NCBI GenBank assembly: GCA_937934745.1
Contig: CALGZC010000033.1
Coordinates: 1 to 64,000, forward strand
Length of the DNA: 64,000 bases
Source of the DNA: an uncultured Blastocatellia bacterium
GTDB taxonomy: Bacteria; Acidobacteriota; Blastocatellia; Chloracidobacteriales; Chloracidobacteriaceae
Direction: 5' to 3'
The notes under the pieces were generated by a model. The model was not told the origin of the DNA, made no database searches, and saw only the letters and a list, made by a program, of their open reading frames with translations. A program made the translations under genes and the position numbers. Positions 8,663 to 16,304 of the stretch are shown here, one piece after another; positions within the stretch are counted from its first letter, which is position 1, and the number at the start of each line of letters is the position of its first letter.

Positions 8663-9396
8663 ACCTGCGTCGGCGTGCTTTGCGCTTCTTTGCAGTGAGC
8701 GTGTTCCTGGCGGCTGCGGTCGGCCTGGCTTACCACTACGGGCAGACCGTTCACTATTGCGCTGACATTTCCGCGCCGCTGACGCCGCTGACCCCGGAAG
8801 CGGCGCTGAATGAACTCCGCCGCGGCAATCTGCGCTTTGTCAACTCCCGCCGGATTTACTCGGCCGATACCTGCCACGATGCCGAACGCCGCCGTGAAAT
8901 CTCGAAGGAGCAGCACCCGTTTGCCGCAATCCTGTGCTGCGCCGACAGCCGGATTTGCCCGGAGTTTATTTTCGACCAGCGGGCCGGGAGTATCTTCGAG
9001 ATTCGCAATGCCGGCAATGTCGTGGATGAGGACGTGCTGGCATCGTTGGAATACGCCGTCGAACACCTTCATGTCCCGCTCATTGTCGTCCTGGGTCACA
9101 AAGGCTGTGGGGCGATTGAAGCCGTCTGCGAAGCCGGCGAAGCGCCTTTGCCCCATCACCTGCGGGCATTGCAGATGCACATGAGCGGTATTCGCGAGCA
9201 GGCGGTGTTATGCCGGCATCGGGTCGACCGCACCACAGTTGACCGGCTGGCGGAAGAAAACGCCAGGCAACAGGCGCTTGCCCTTGTGCAGGAAAGCCCG
9301 GTTTTGAGAGCCGCCATTGAACACAAGGCGGTTCGCCTGGCCTATGGTCTGTATGATCTAGAGACCGGCGAGGCGACCTGCTGGAATGCGCCCTAA
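8659..9396 (+). CDS. Beta-class carbonic anhydrase, membrane-anchored or exported
   Basis: The enzyme interconverts CO2 and bicarbonate. The zinc site is intact: Cys94, Asp96 and Arg98 in CADSR, His147 and Cys150 in GHKGC. The 245-residue protein begins with a basic stretch and one hydrophobic segment (about residues 8-26), so it is probably anchored in, or exported across, the inner membrane. Its start overlaps the SulP stop by four bases, so both are probably made together and act as one bicarbonate uptake or CO2-handling unit. Its stop (TAA 9394-9396) overlaps the stop of trpG on the other strand. Confidence 0.92.
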   Translation: MNLRRRALRFFAVSVFLAAAVGLAYHYGQTVHYCADISAPLTPLTPEAALNELRRGNLRFVNSRRIYSADTCHDAERRREISKEQHPFAAILCCADSRICPEFIFDQRAGSIFEIRNAGNVVDEDVLASLEYAVEHLHVPLIVVLGHKGCGAIEAVCEAGEAPLPHHLRALQMHMSGIREQAVLCRHRVDRTTVDRLAEENARQQALALVQESPVLRAAIEHKAVRLAYGLYDLETGEATCWNAP

Positions 9397-10058
9397 AAGG
9401 AGGCGCTCGTCGGCGGGGCCGGGGCGGCGACGGGCGAGAGGGATCGCGCCGGGCGCAGGTCGGTTGCGCGACCGGTAAGCCGGAGAAAGTTGCCCAGCAG
9501 TCGGCTACCATCCGGCGTACCGATGGATTCCGGGTGAAACTGAACGCCGTACACCGGCAGCTCGCGGTGCGCCACCGCCATGATGAGACCATCGGCAGCC
9601 GCGCGCGCCGTGACGGTCAGGCAAGCCGGCAGCGTCGCTTCGTCCGCGATGAGCGAGTGGTAGCGCATGGCGGAAAAGCGTTCCGGCAACCCGGCGAAGA
9701 GCGGAACAGGCGCCGTCACGACAATTTCAGACATCTTTCCGTGGACAATCTGCGGCGCGCGGACGATGCGCCCGCCGTAGGCGGCGACAATCCCCTGGTG
9801 ACCCAAGCAAACGCCTAGGATTGGCGCGGCAAGCGTCGCGGCAGCCTGCAACACCGACCGGCAGATGCCGAAGTCGCGCGGATTGTCGGGGTGTCCCGGC
9901 CCGGGCGAGATGACAATTCCGCTCGGCCGCCACCTGTGCAGGGTTGCCACGTCCAGGGCGTCGTTGCGGACGACGACGACTTCCTCGGTCGTCTGCATCT
10001 GAAGCATTTGATACAGGTTGAAGGTAAAGGAATCGTAGTTGTCAATGATGACCAGCAT
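9393..10058 (-). CDS. trpG: Anthranilate synthase glutamine amidotransferase subunit
   Basis: TrpG hydrolyses glutamine and passes ammonia to TrpE to form anthranilate from chorismate. The class I amidotransferase triad is visible: Cys84 in GVCLGHQG, His175 and Glu177 in VQFHPESIG. The N-terminus MLVIIDNYDSFTFNL is typical. At 221 residues it is a full-length stand-alone subunit with a short extra tail. It starts 23 bases after the trpE stop and is the last gene of the aroF-trpE-trpG operon. It may also serve 4-amino-4-deoxychorismate synthesis, as TrpG does in several bacteria. Its stop overlaps that of the convergent carbonic anhydrase gene. Confidence 0.93.
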   Translation of the reverse strand: MLVIIDNYDSFTFNLYQMLQMQTTEEVVVVRNDALDVATLHRWRPSGIVISPGPGHPDNPRDFGICRSVLQAAATLAAPILGVCLGHQGIVAAYGGRIVRAPQIVHGKMSEIVVTAPVPLFAGLPERFSAMRYHSLIADEATLPACLTVTARAAADGLIMAVAHRELPVYGVQFHPESIGTPDGSRLLGNFLRLTGRATDLRPARSLSPVAAPAPPTSASF

Positions 10059-10081
10059 GGCGTTGGCGGCGCGACAGGCGC

Positions 10082-11557
10082 CTATCGAAAAGAGTCAGGG
10101 GGATCGTTGTCGGGTGGCATCGCGCCGGCTTCGGCCAGACGGAGCGCGGTGATGACGCTGCGCGCTTTGTTGCGCGTCTCGTCGGCTTCGGCCTGCGGCT
10201 GCGAGTCAAACACGACGCCAGCTCCGGCATTGACATGCGCAACGGCGTCCTGCACGAGGACGGAGCGAATGGCAATCGCGCTGTCCGCCTGCCCGGCGAA
10301 GTCAATGTAGCCCACCATCCCGGCGTAGAGTCCGCGCCGTTCTGGCTCGATCTGGGCGAGCAGTTCCATGGCGCGGATTTTCGGCGCGCCCGTCACCGTC
10401 CCGCGCGGGAAGCAACTGCGTATCGCGTCAAAGGCGGTCAGCTCCGGCCGCAATTTCCCGGTGACATCGGTGGCCAAGTGCATGACATGCGTGTAGCGGA
10501 CAATCCGCGCGATTTCTCCAACTGTCACCGTGCCGACCTGCGCAATCCGTCCGACATCGTTGCGCGCCAAGTCAACCAGCATGCGGTGTTCGGCGAGTTC
10601 CTTTTCATCGGCGCGCAGGCGCTCGGCCAGGCGCGCGTCTTCTTCCGGGGTGTCGCCGCGCGGGCGCGTCCCGGCGAGCGCGCGCAGCGTGACCGTCCCA
10701 TCCCGCGCGGTGACAAAAGTTTCCGGCGATGATCCGACGTAGGTAAAGCCCGGCGTTCCCGTGTAGCGCCCGAACTTCAGGCAGTAAGCGTAGGGGGAGG
10801 GATTGAGCGCCACCAGCGCGCGGTAGATGGCGAACGGCGCGGCCGTTGTCCGCCGCGCAAAGCGGCGCGCCGGCACAATCTGAAAAACCTCGCCGGCGGC
10901 GATATAGGCGCGGCACCGTTCCACCAGGCGCGCAAAAGCCGCGTCGTCAAGCGTAGTCTCGACGCCCGCGAAGACATCGCCCCCGCGCAGGGCGTCCGTG
11001 GCGTCGCGCAGCGGCGGCAGCGGCGCGCGCCGCCGCACCCGGTCATACACTTGTGCCACGATCGCGTCCCCGCCGTAGGAGACGATGTGCAGCTTGCGGT
11101 ACAGGTGATCGAAGATCACAAAGGTATCGTAGAGGCCAAAGCAGCCGTCCGGCGCGGCGTAGGGCGCGGCGGCCTGCATGGGGATGTTAGCCAGCAGGGC
11201 CGTTGCGCCGTACCCCAGATAGCCGACGAAGCCGCCGTAAAACGGCAGCCCTGGCGGCAACGCCTGCCGCTGGTCGGCGACCAGGGCGCTTTCGCGCGCG
11301 AGCAGCTCGCCCAAGAGCTGCAGCGGATCATCCGTCTGGGCGTGCCGTTCGGTTTGGCGGTGGAGGTCGTAAACCGACACGCGCCGTCCGTGAAAGGCCG
11401 CCACCAAGCGCGGTTCAATCCCGATGATGGAATATCGCGCCAGCCGGGCGTCGCCTTCGGCGCTTTCCAAAAGGAAGGCGACATCCGAGGCTGCGGCCAG
11501 CTCGTTGTAGAGCGCCGCCGGCGTCACGACGTCCGAGAGAACCGTCAGAAAGCTCAT
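10082..11557 (-). CDS. trpE: Anthranilate synthase component I
   Basis: TrpE converts chorismate to anthranilate. The 491-residue protein has the N-terminal LLESAEGD followed by RYSIIG, the motif that binds tryptophan for feedback inhibition, and a complete chorismate-binding C-terminal half (LAGTRPRG, LVDLARNDVGR, FPRGTVTGAPKIRAMELL, GLYAGMVGYIDF). The kept LLES motif separates it from PabB and indicates allosteric control by Trp. The start ATG overlaps the stop of aroF (ATGA), so the two are translationally coupled. The leader upstream of aroF should control this gene too. Confidence 0.94.
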   Translation of the reverse strand: MSFLTVLSDVVTPAALYNELAAASDVAFLLESAEGDARLARYSIIGIEPRLVAAFHGRRVSVYDLHRQTERHAQTDDPLQLLGELLARESALVADQRQALPPGLPFYGGFVGYLGYGATALLANIPMQAAAPYAAPDGCFGLYDTFVIFDHLYRKLHIVSYGGDAIVAQVYDRVRRRAPLPPLRDATDALRGGDVFAGVETTLDDAAFARLVERCRAYIAAGEVFQIVPARRFARRTTAAPFAIYRALVALNPSPYAYCLKFGRYTGTPGFTYVGSSPETFVTARDGTVTLRALAGTRPRGDTPEEDARLAERLRADEKELAEHRMLVDLARNDVGRIAQVGTVTVGEIARIVRYTHVMHLATDVTGKLRPELTAFDAIRSCFPRGTVTGAPKIRAMELLAQIEPERRGLYAGMVGYIDFAGQADSAIAIRSVLVQDAVAHVNAGAGVVFDSQPQAEADETRNKARSVITALRLAEAGAMPPDNDPPDSFR

Positions 11558-12384
11558 GCTGCGCGCTCCCTGGGTTGGTCGAGCCGGCGTCCCACCGCCT
11601 GCGCCACGGCCGAGGTCTCCGCGACGAGCTGCGCCAAGTCGTCAAGCGACAGCGCCTGCGCCGCGTCGGAGACCGATTGCTCCGGCACGGGATGACATTC
11701 GACAATGAGGCCGTCGGCCCCGACGGCGACCGCCGCCCGCGCGGCCGGCAGCACCAGGTCGCGGCGTCCGGTGGCATGGCTCGGATCGACGATGACGGGC
11801 AGGTGCGTCAGGCGCTTGAGCAAGGCGACCGCCCCCAGGTCGAGGACGTTGCGCGTCGCCGGATCGAAGCTCCGAATGCCGCGCTCGCAGAGGATGACCT
11901 GCGGGTTGCCGCCGGCGAGGATGTATTCCGCCGCGCCTAGGAACTCCTCGATGGTGGCCGCCAGCCCGCGCTTGAGCAAGACCGGCTTGGCAACCTGTCC
12001 GAGCGCCTTCAACAGCTCGAAATTCTGCATGTTGCGCGAGCCGACCTGGAAGCAGTCAAACACATCGTAGGCGCGCTCGATGTGGGCTACCGACATGACT
12101 TCGCTGACGACGCCAAGGCCGTAGTCCCGCTTCACGGCGTTGAGCAGCGCCAGCCCTTCATCCTGGAGGCCCTGGAAACTGTAGGGCGACGTGCGCGGCT
12201 TATAGATGCCGGCGCGCAGCAGGCGAACGCCTAGCTTGGCAAGGGCTTCGGCGGTGGCGCGCAGTTGAGTTTCGGATTCGGCGGCGCAGGGACCGGCAAT
12301 GAGGGCGAGCGGCTGCGCCCCGACAGGGACGCCAGCAATGGTAACGGTGGTGTGGTGTGACGGAGAACTTCGGCGAGCAAGCAT
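11554..12384 (-). CDS. aroF: 3-deoxy-7-phosphoheptulonate (DAHP) synthase, type I-beta
   Basis: The enzyme joins phosphoenolpyruvate and erythrose 4-phosphate, the first step of the shikimate pathway. Signatures are [41 protein letters not shown] and [14 protein letters not shown] (metal and substrate ligands). At 276 residues it is the short catalytic form without an ACT or chorismate-mutase regulatory domain, so feedback inhibition of the enzyme itself is not evident. Control by the upstream attenuator would fit. ATG 12384 has GAGGAAA about nine bases upstream. It is the first structural gene of the operon, followed by coupled trpE and trpG. Erythrose 4-phosphate can come from the pentose-phosphate genes at 19-29 kb. 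Confidence 0.93.
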   Translation of the reverse strand: MLARRSSPSHHTTVTIAGVPVGAQPLALIAGPCAAESETQLRATAEALAKLGVRLLRAGIYKPRTSPYSFQGLQDEGLALLNAVKRDYGLGVVSEVMSVAHIERAYDVFDCFQVGSRNMQNFELLKALGQVAKPVLLKRGLAATIEEFLGAAEYILAGGNPQVILCERGIRSFDPATRNVLDLGAVALLKRLTHLPVIVDPSHATGRRDLVLPAARAAVAVGADGLIVECHPVPEQSVSDAAQALSLDDLAQLVAETSAVAQAVGRRLDQPRERAA

Positions 12385-12419
12385 CGTGGCGTTTCCTCAC
12401 GGTTGAAAAAAATAGCCCA

Positions 12420-12460
12420 AAAACAAAACCGCCGACCTTCCAGCTTGGGAAGGTCGGCGG
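12420..12460 (-). terminator. Rho-independent terminator in the aroF-trpEG leader (attenuator)
   Basis: Read on the minus strand, CCGCCGACCTT (12460-12450) pairs perfectly over 11 bases with AAGGTCGGCGG (12439-12429) around a 10-base loop, followed directly by TTTTGTTTTT. It lies 30 bases after the leader-peptide stop and 36 bases before ATG 12384. A strong intrinsic terminator between promoter and first gene is the hallmark of attenuation. Confidence 0.9.
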
Positions 12461-12489
12461 CTCGTCAGAAAGCCTGGCGGAGCGTTAAC

Positions 12490-12588
12490 TCAGTCGTCAA
12501 TCGCGCGCGCCGGCCGGCCGGTCGAAGCCCTCCCCGGGAGGCTCCACCAGTACCAATAGCCGCTAAACGTAAAGTTGCGCGCGTGCAT
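12490..12588 (-). CDS. Aromatic amino acid leader peptide of the aroF-trpE-trpG operon
   Basis: This 32-residue open frame begins ATG CAC GCG CGC, contains Phe at positions 6 and 8 and then SGYWYWWS (codons TAT TGG TAC TGG TGG at 12558-12544), and stops at TGA 12492-12490. Seven of its first 15 residues are Phe, Tyr or Trp, with three Trp codons within four. The terminator follows 30 bases later. Such an arrangement means that ribosome stalling, when charged tRNA-Trp or tRNA-Tyr is scarce, would favour read-through into aroF. The mix of codons suits an operon that contains both a general aromatic enzyme and Trp-specific ones. No clear ribosome binding site is visible. A short GC hairpin (CCTCC, CGG, GGAGG) overlaps codons just after the Trp run. 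I did not find this described elsewhere. Confidence 0.85.
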   Translation of the reverse strand: MHARNFTFSGYWYWWSLPGRASTGRPARAIDD

Positions 12589-12622
12589 AGAAAACAAGAA
12601 TAGGGTTAACGCTACTGGCGGG

Positions 12623-12651
12623 ACAATAGCGTTGCAGATGTTCGAATGCAA
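12623..12651 (-). promoter_or_regulatory. Candidate sigma-70 promoter for the leader and aroF-trpEG
   Basis: On the minus strand TTGCAT (12651-12646) and TATTGT (12628-12623) are separated by 17 bases. Transcription would begin near 12616, about 28 bases before the leader ATG. The position, immediately after the end of the heptosyltransferase gene, fits. A second possible -10, TATTCT near 12602-12597, would give a nearly leaderless leader mRNA. Confidence 0.55.
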
Positions 12652-12654
12652 GTC

Positions 12655-13689
12655 CTATGCGAGGGCAAGGGCGGTGAGCGTGGCCTGATAGACCGTTTCG
12701 GGCGTCAGTTCGGTCAGGCAGCGGTGGTCAATCGGGCAGTCCTTGAGCTGACAGGGCGCGCAGGGAACCAGTTTGCGCACGATGCGCGCCGTCGGCGAGA
12801 AAGGTGAAATCTGGTTGGGATCGGTCGGGCCGAAAATCGTCACTAGGGGGCGCTCTAGCGCCGCCGCGACGTAGGCTGGCCCGGTGTCGTTGCTCACCAC
12901 GGCGGCGCATCGGGACAGCAGCGCCACGCTTTCCCGGAGCGAAAGCTCGCCGGCAAGGACGGTCGCCCGTTCCGGGCGGCGCATCGCGCGGCGAACGGCG
13001 TCGCACAACGGGCGCTCCTGTGGTGCGCCAATGAGCCACAGGTGCAGGTCGTCCTGGTCGGCCAGTCGGTCGAGCAGGGCTGCAAAGGATGTCGCCGGCC
13101 ATTGCTTGGCGCGACTGTTGGCGGCGCCGGGGACAATGGCGACGGAGCGGCCGCTGCGCTCCAGGTGCGGCAGCTTGGCGGCGAGGGCGGCGTAGGCAGT
13201 TGGGGCGACTGGGAGCCGGTAGTCCGGCGCTTCGTAGTTGACCTGTGTTTGCCCGGTCAGCCGCGTTTCCCACTGCGCGAGCAGGTCGAGGTAGTAGTAA
13301 AGCTGGTGCTTGCGCCGCGTCGCCGGCGTGACGGGCAGGGCGTCGGTGAGGAGGAAGCGCCGCCCTTCGGTGGCGAAGCCAATCCGGCGCGGAATGCGTG
13401 CGGCAAACGCCAGGGCCGCCGCTTCAAAGGCGTTTTGAAAGAGCAGGGCCGCGTCAAAGCCGCCGGCGCGGAGCTTGGCGACGCCGGAAAGGAATGACTC
13501 CCGGCAGCGGTCGTACAGCAGGAGGTCATCGGCGAGCGGCGTATCGGTGAAAAGGTCGGCAACCCAGGGCCGAACCATCAGCGTCAGGCGCGCGCCGGGG
13601 AAGATGCGGCGCAGCTCGCGCAGCGCGGGCAAGGTCATCATCGTGTCGCCGATCCAGTTGACGCCGCGCACAAGAAGCCGGTGAAACAT
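12655..13689 (-). CDS. waaF: ADP-heptose:LPS heptosyltransferase (WaaF type)
   Basis: This glycosyltransferase family 9 enzyme adds heptose to the inner core of lipopolysaccharide at the cytoplasmic face of the inner membrane. The 344-residue protein starts LLVRGVNWIGDTMMTLPALREL, the typical N-terminal motif. It also has SNDTGPAYVAAALERPLVTIFGPTDP, with the conserved Asp-Thr-Gly acceptor motif, and a Cys-rich CAPCQLKDCPIDHRCL segment found in heptosyltransferase II. It confirms an LPS-bearing outer membrane, together with the LptE-like gene at 31 kb. The start ATG 13689 lacks an obvious ribosome binding site. Other LPS genes are not nearby. Confidence 0.92.
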   Translation of the reverse strand: MFHRLLVRGVNWIGDTMMTLPALRELRRIFPGARLTLMVRPWVADLFTDTPLADDLLLYDRCRESFLSGVAKLRAGGFDAALLFQNAFEAAALAFAARIPRRIGFATEGRRFLLTDALPVTPATRRKHQLYYYLDLLAQWETRLTGQTQVNYEAPDYRLPVAPTAYAALAAKLPHLERSGRSVAIVPGAANSRAKQWPATSFAALLDRLADQDDLHLWLIGAPQERPLCDAVRRAMRRPERATVLAGELSLRESVALLSRCAAVVSNDTGPAYVAAALERPLVTIFGPTDPNQISPFSPTARIVRKLVPCAPCQLKDCPIDHRCLTELTPETVYQATLTALALA

Positions 13690-13866
13690 AGCCGTACAGC
13701 ATAGCGCATAGCAGCGCAGATGGGTTGGCGTTTGTTGCCATCAGGACAGCTACCAATTGCCGCAGGACCTGATTACCGGCGACCTCGCAAGGTGGAGGCA
13801 GCAAGGGGGTGACGCGTGACTGTTCCACCCGCTCTGCTGCCCGTTTGCAGGTCGTGCCCTGGCTTC

Positions 13867-15795
13867 TCAGGGGGCAAGGTTGACCCGGATGCCCGAGGCA
13901 TACCGCGCGTTGCGGTGAACGCTGTGTGTGGCGCGCCGGAAATCGGCGTCGCGGGCCTGAAAAATGTTCTCCAAAAAAACCTGTGGATTCCGATCCACCA
14001 GCGGAAACCAGGAGCTTTGCACCTGCACCATGATGCGATGTCCCGGCTTGAAGCAGTGGTCAACGTCTTGTAGGGCAAAGGCAACCCGCTCGACCCGCCC
14101 GGGACGAAGCGGCGCCGGGCGTTCAAAACTGTTCCGAAACTTGGCTCGCATGACTTCCGCGCGCACCAGCATTTGGTAGCCGCCTAAATGGATGCCCGGC
14201 GGCAGCCCTTCCGGATCGGGCGTGTCGTCCGGGAAGACATCAATCAGCTTGACGATGAAATCGGCGTCCGTGCCGGTCGTCGTGATGAAGAGTTCCGCTT
14301 CGAGCGGACCGGTCAGCGTCACCGGCGCGGTCAGCGGCTCGGTCAGGTACGTCAGCACGTCGGGTCGCGCGGCGGCAAAACGTTGATCTTCAACCATGTA
14401 GGTAATGCCGCGCCGGTTCGTAATCTGGTTGGTGTAGGGAACGGGCGCGCGCGGGTCGCTGACGTAGTCATCCGCCCCGGATGGCGACCGGGGCGGGTCA
14501 AAGGACAGCCGCCCATCCGCGTGGAAATACAGTTTGGCCGGCTTGAGCCCCGGTGGCGGATACTGCATGTAGCGTCGCCATTCGTTCGAGCCGGTTTGAA
14601 AGACGTAGGCTTCCGGGAGTTCCGGGTCGGGCGCGTCCTTGAGGTGATGGGCAAAGAACTTCGCCTCGATTTCGCGGCGGTAAAACTCAGCGGTCGGCTG
14701 TCCGAAATCAATCGCCCCAAGCCGGCGACCATCGCCGCGCGCCCAGCCGCCGTGCGACCACGGACCCATCACGAGCAGGTTGCGAATGTTCGGGTTGCGC
14801 TGCTCGGCGCTCGCATAGAGCTTGAGCGGCCCGTACAAGTCCTCAGCATCAAACCATCCCCCGACGAAGAGTACCGCCGGGGCAACGCGGTGCATATGGG
14901 GAACGAGATTGCGCGACTGCCAGAAAGCATCGTAGTTCGGATGCGCCGCCATTTCGGTCCAGAACGCGACGCTGCCTTTGAAGTAGCGTTCCTCGATATG
15001 GCGCAGGGCGCCGACATCGAGGAAAAACCGATAGGCGTCGGGCGTTGGAAAGCGAAAGCCGGGCGCGCTTTTCGTGGTCGGCGCCGGCCGCGCCTGGCCG
15101 AACGACGAAAAAAACGTAAATGAGTCAATGAGAAAGAACGCCCCGTTGTGGTGCATGTCGTCGCCGATGAACCAGTCGGCGATGGGCGCCTGCGGCGAGA
15201 CGGCCCTGAGCGCCGGATGCGCGTCAATCATGCCGGCGGCAGCGTAGAAGCCCGGATAGGAAATGCCCCACATGCCGACGCGCCCGTTGTTGTTCGGCAC
15301 GTTTTTGAGCAGCCATTCAATGGTGTCGTAGGTGTCAGAGGATTCGTCAATGTCCTGCCCGCGCTTGTTCGGGTTGTGCGGGCGCATGTTGACGAACTCG
15401 CCCTCCGACATGTAGCGCCCGCGCACATCCTGATAGACGAAGATGTAGCCATCGCGCATCATCTCATCTGACGGCCCAATCCGCTGTCGGTAGCCTTCGC
15501 CATAGGGCGCACAACTGTAGGGCGTTCGGTTGAGTAGGATCGGATAGGTGCGCGACGTATCGCGTGGCACGTAGATGCTTGTAAAGAGCTTGACGCCGTC
15601 GCGCATCGGGACCTGGACTTCGGTTTTGACGTAGTGCGCCGCAACATCGAAGGCATCTGAGGACAAGACCTGCTGCGTTGCCGCCGCGTGTCCCGACCAC
15701 AGGGCCGACAGGCTGAACGCACAAACACCGACCAGGATCAGAGCATACCTGAACAGCCACGGCGTTCGCCGCCGCGCCGACGAGAGGACAATCAT
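13867..15795 (-). CDS. Secreted CocE/NonD-family hydrolase (X-Pro dipeptidyl-peptidase type)
   Basis: This is a serine hydrolase of the alpha/beta fold with a C-terminal jelly-roll domain. Relatives cleave esters, acyl-amino acids or Xaa-Pro peptides. The nucleophile is in GMWGISYPGF; the acid and base are probably Asp in GWFDAEDLYG and His in GPWSHGGW. The C-terminal part (LFITTTGTDADFIVKLIDVFPDD, then VQVQSSWFPLVDRNPQ) is the typical XPP C-terminal domain. ATG 15795 is preceded by AGGAG and gives a signal peptide (basic start, hydrophobic stretch, cleavage near HAAATQ), so the enzyme is exported. An upstream in-frame start at 15825 adds ten residues and looks less likely. It is a single gene with unrelated neighbours. 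Confidence 0.9.
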   Translation of the reverse strand: MIVLSSARRRTPWLFRYALILVGVCAFSLSALWSGHAAATQQVLSSDAFDVAAHYVKTEVQVPMRDGVKLFTSIYVPRDTSRTYPILLNRTPYSCAPYGEGYRQRIGPSDEMMRDGYIFVYQDVRGRYMSEGEFVNMRPHNPNKRGQDIDESSDTYDTIEWLLKNVPNNNGRVGMWGISYPGFYAAAGMIDAHPALRAVSPQAPIADWFIGDDMHHNGAFFLIDSFTFFSSFGQARPAPTTKSAPGFRFPTPDAYRFFLDVGALRHIEERYFKGSVAFWTEMAAHPNYDAFWQSRNLVPHMHRVAPAVLFVGGWFDAEDLYGPLKLYASAEQRNPNIRNLLVMGPWSHGGWARGDGRRLGAIDFGQPTAEFYRREIEAKFFAHHLKDAPDPELPEAYVFQTGSNEWRRYMQYPPPGLKPAKLYFHADGRLSFDPPRSPSGADDYVSDPRAPVPYTNQITNRRGITYMVEDQRFAAARPDVLTYLTEPLTAPVTLTGPLEAELFITTTGTDADFIVKLIDVFPDDTPDPEGLPPGIHLGGYQMLVRAEVMRAKFRNSFERPAPLRPGRVERVAFALQDVDHCFKPGHRIMVQVQSSWFPLVDRNPQVFLENIFQARDADFRRATHSVHRNARYASGIRVNLAP

Positions 15796-16304
15796 GACCA
15801 CTCCTGCACTTGGATTGAAGACCACAATTGGGCCTGAAACTGCGTGATGTCATCAAGGGTCGGTCGCGCGGCGCCGTCCGGTGTGTTGGAAGCAAGATTC
15901 CGAGAAGCAAATCTCTGACAAGACATAGCGCCGGCTCGAGTAGGGGTCGCGCAACCGGTTGCGAAAAAACGCTGTGAGAAAGCGCTTGACAGCCTGCCAA
16001 ATCCGCTTTGGAGCAGCCGATTTGGCTTAGCAGACGATGATCTTAGTTGTTGGAAGGCTGTTTTCCATAGTCTTTGAGAGCGTATTCTGGAGAGCGTATC
16101 GTGCGTTGCGCCCTGAAGCGACGTGAGTCAACCTAGTAGAGCAGTTCCTCTCCGGCCGAGAGTGAAACGCCGTCGCTTTGCTCCACGCAGCTTGATGGCG
16201 TCCCGGCCTGGCGGGAGCAAGATCGTGCGCATCGCCCAGAAGAGGGGCCTGGAACAGATGACAGATTCACCGCTGCGCCGCTGCCGGCAAGATGGACCTG
16301 ACCG
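15796..16304. other. Intergenic region with an inverted repeat
   Basis: The region separates two minus-strand genes and should hold the promoter of the CocE-type hydrolase. Short open frames here show no recognisable motif. An inverted repeat at 15996-16026 is the only clear structure. Confidence 0.5.
15996..16026. promoter_or_regulatory. Inverted repeat GCCAAATC/GATTTGGC, possible operator
   Basis: GCCAAATC (15996-16003) and GATTTGGC (16019-16026) are perfect inverted arms separated by 15 bases. A smaller repeat, CCAAA and TTTGG, overlaps the left arm. It lies about 200 bases upstream of the hydrolase start, so it could bind a dimeric regulator. No promoter boxes could be fixed relative to it. 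Confidence 0.35.
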
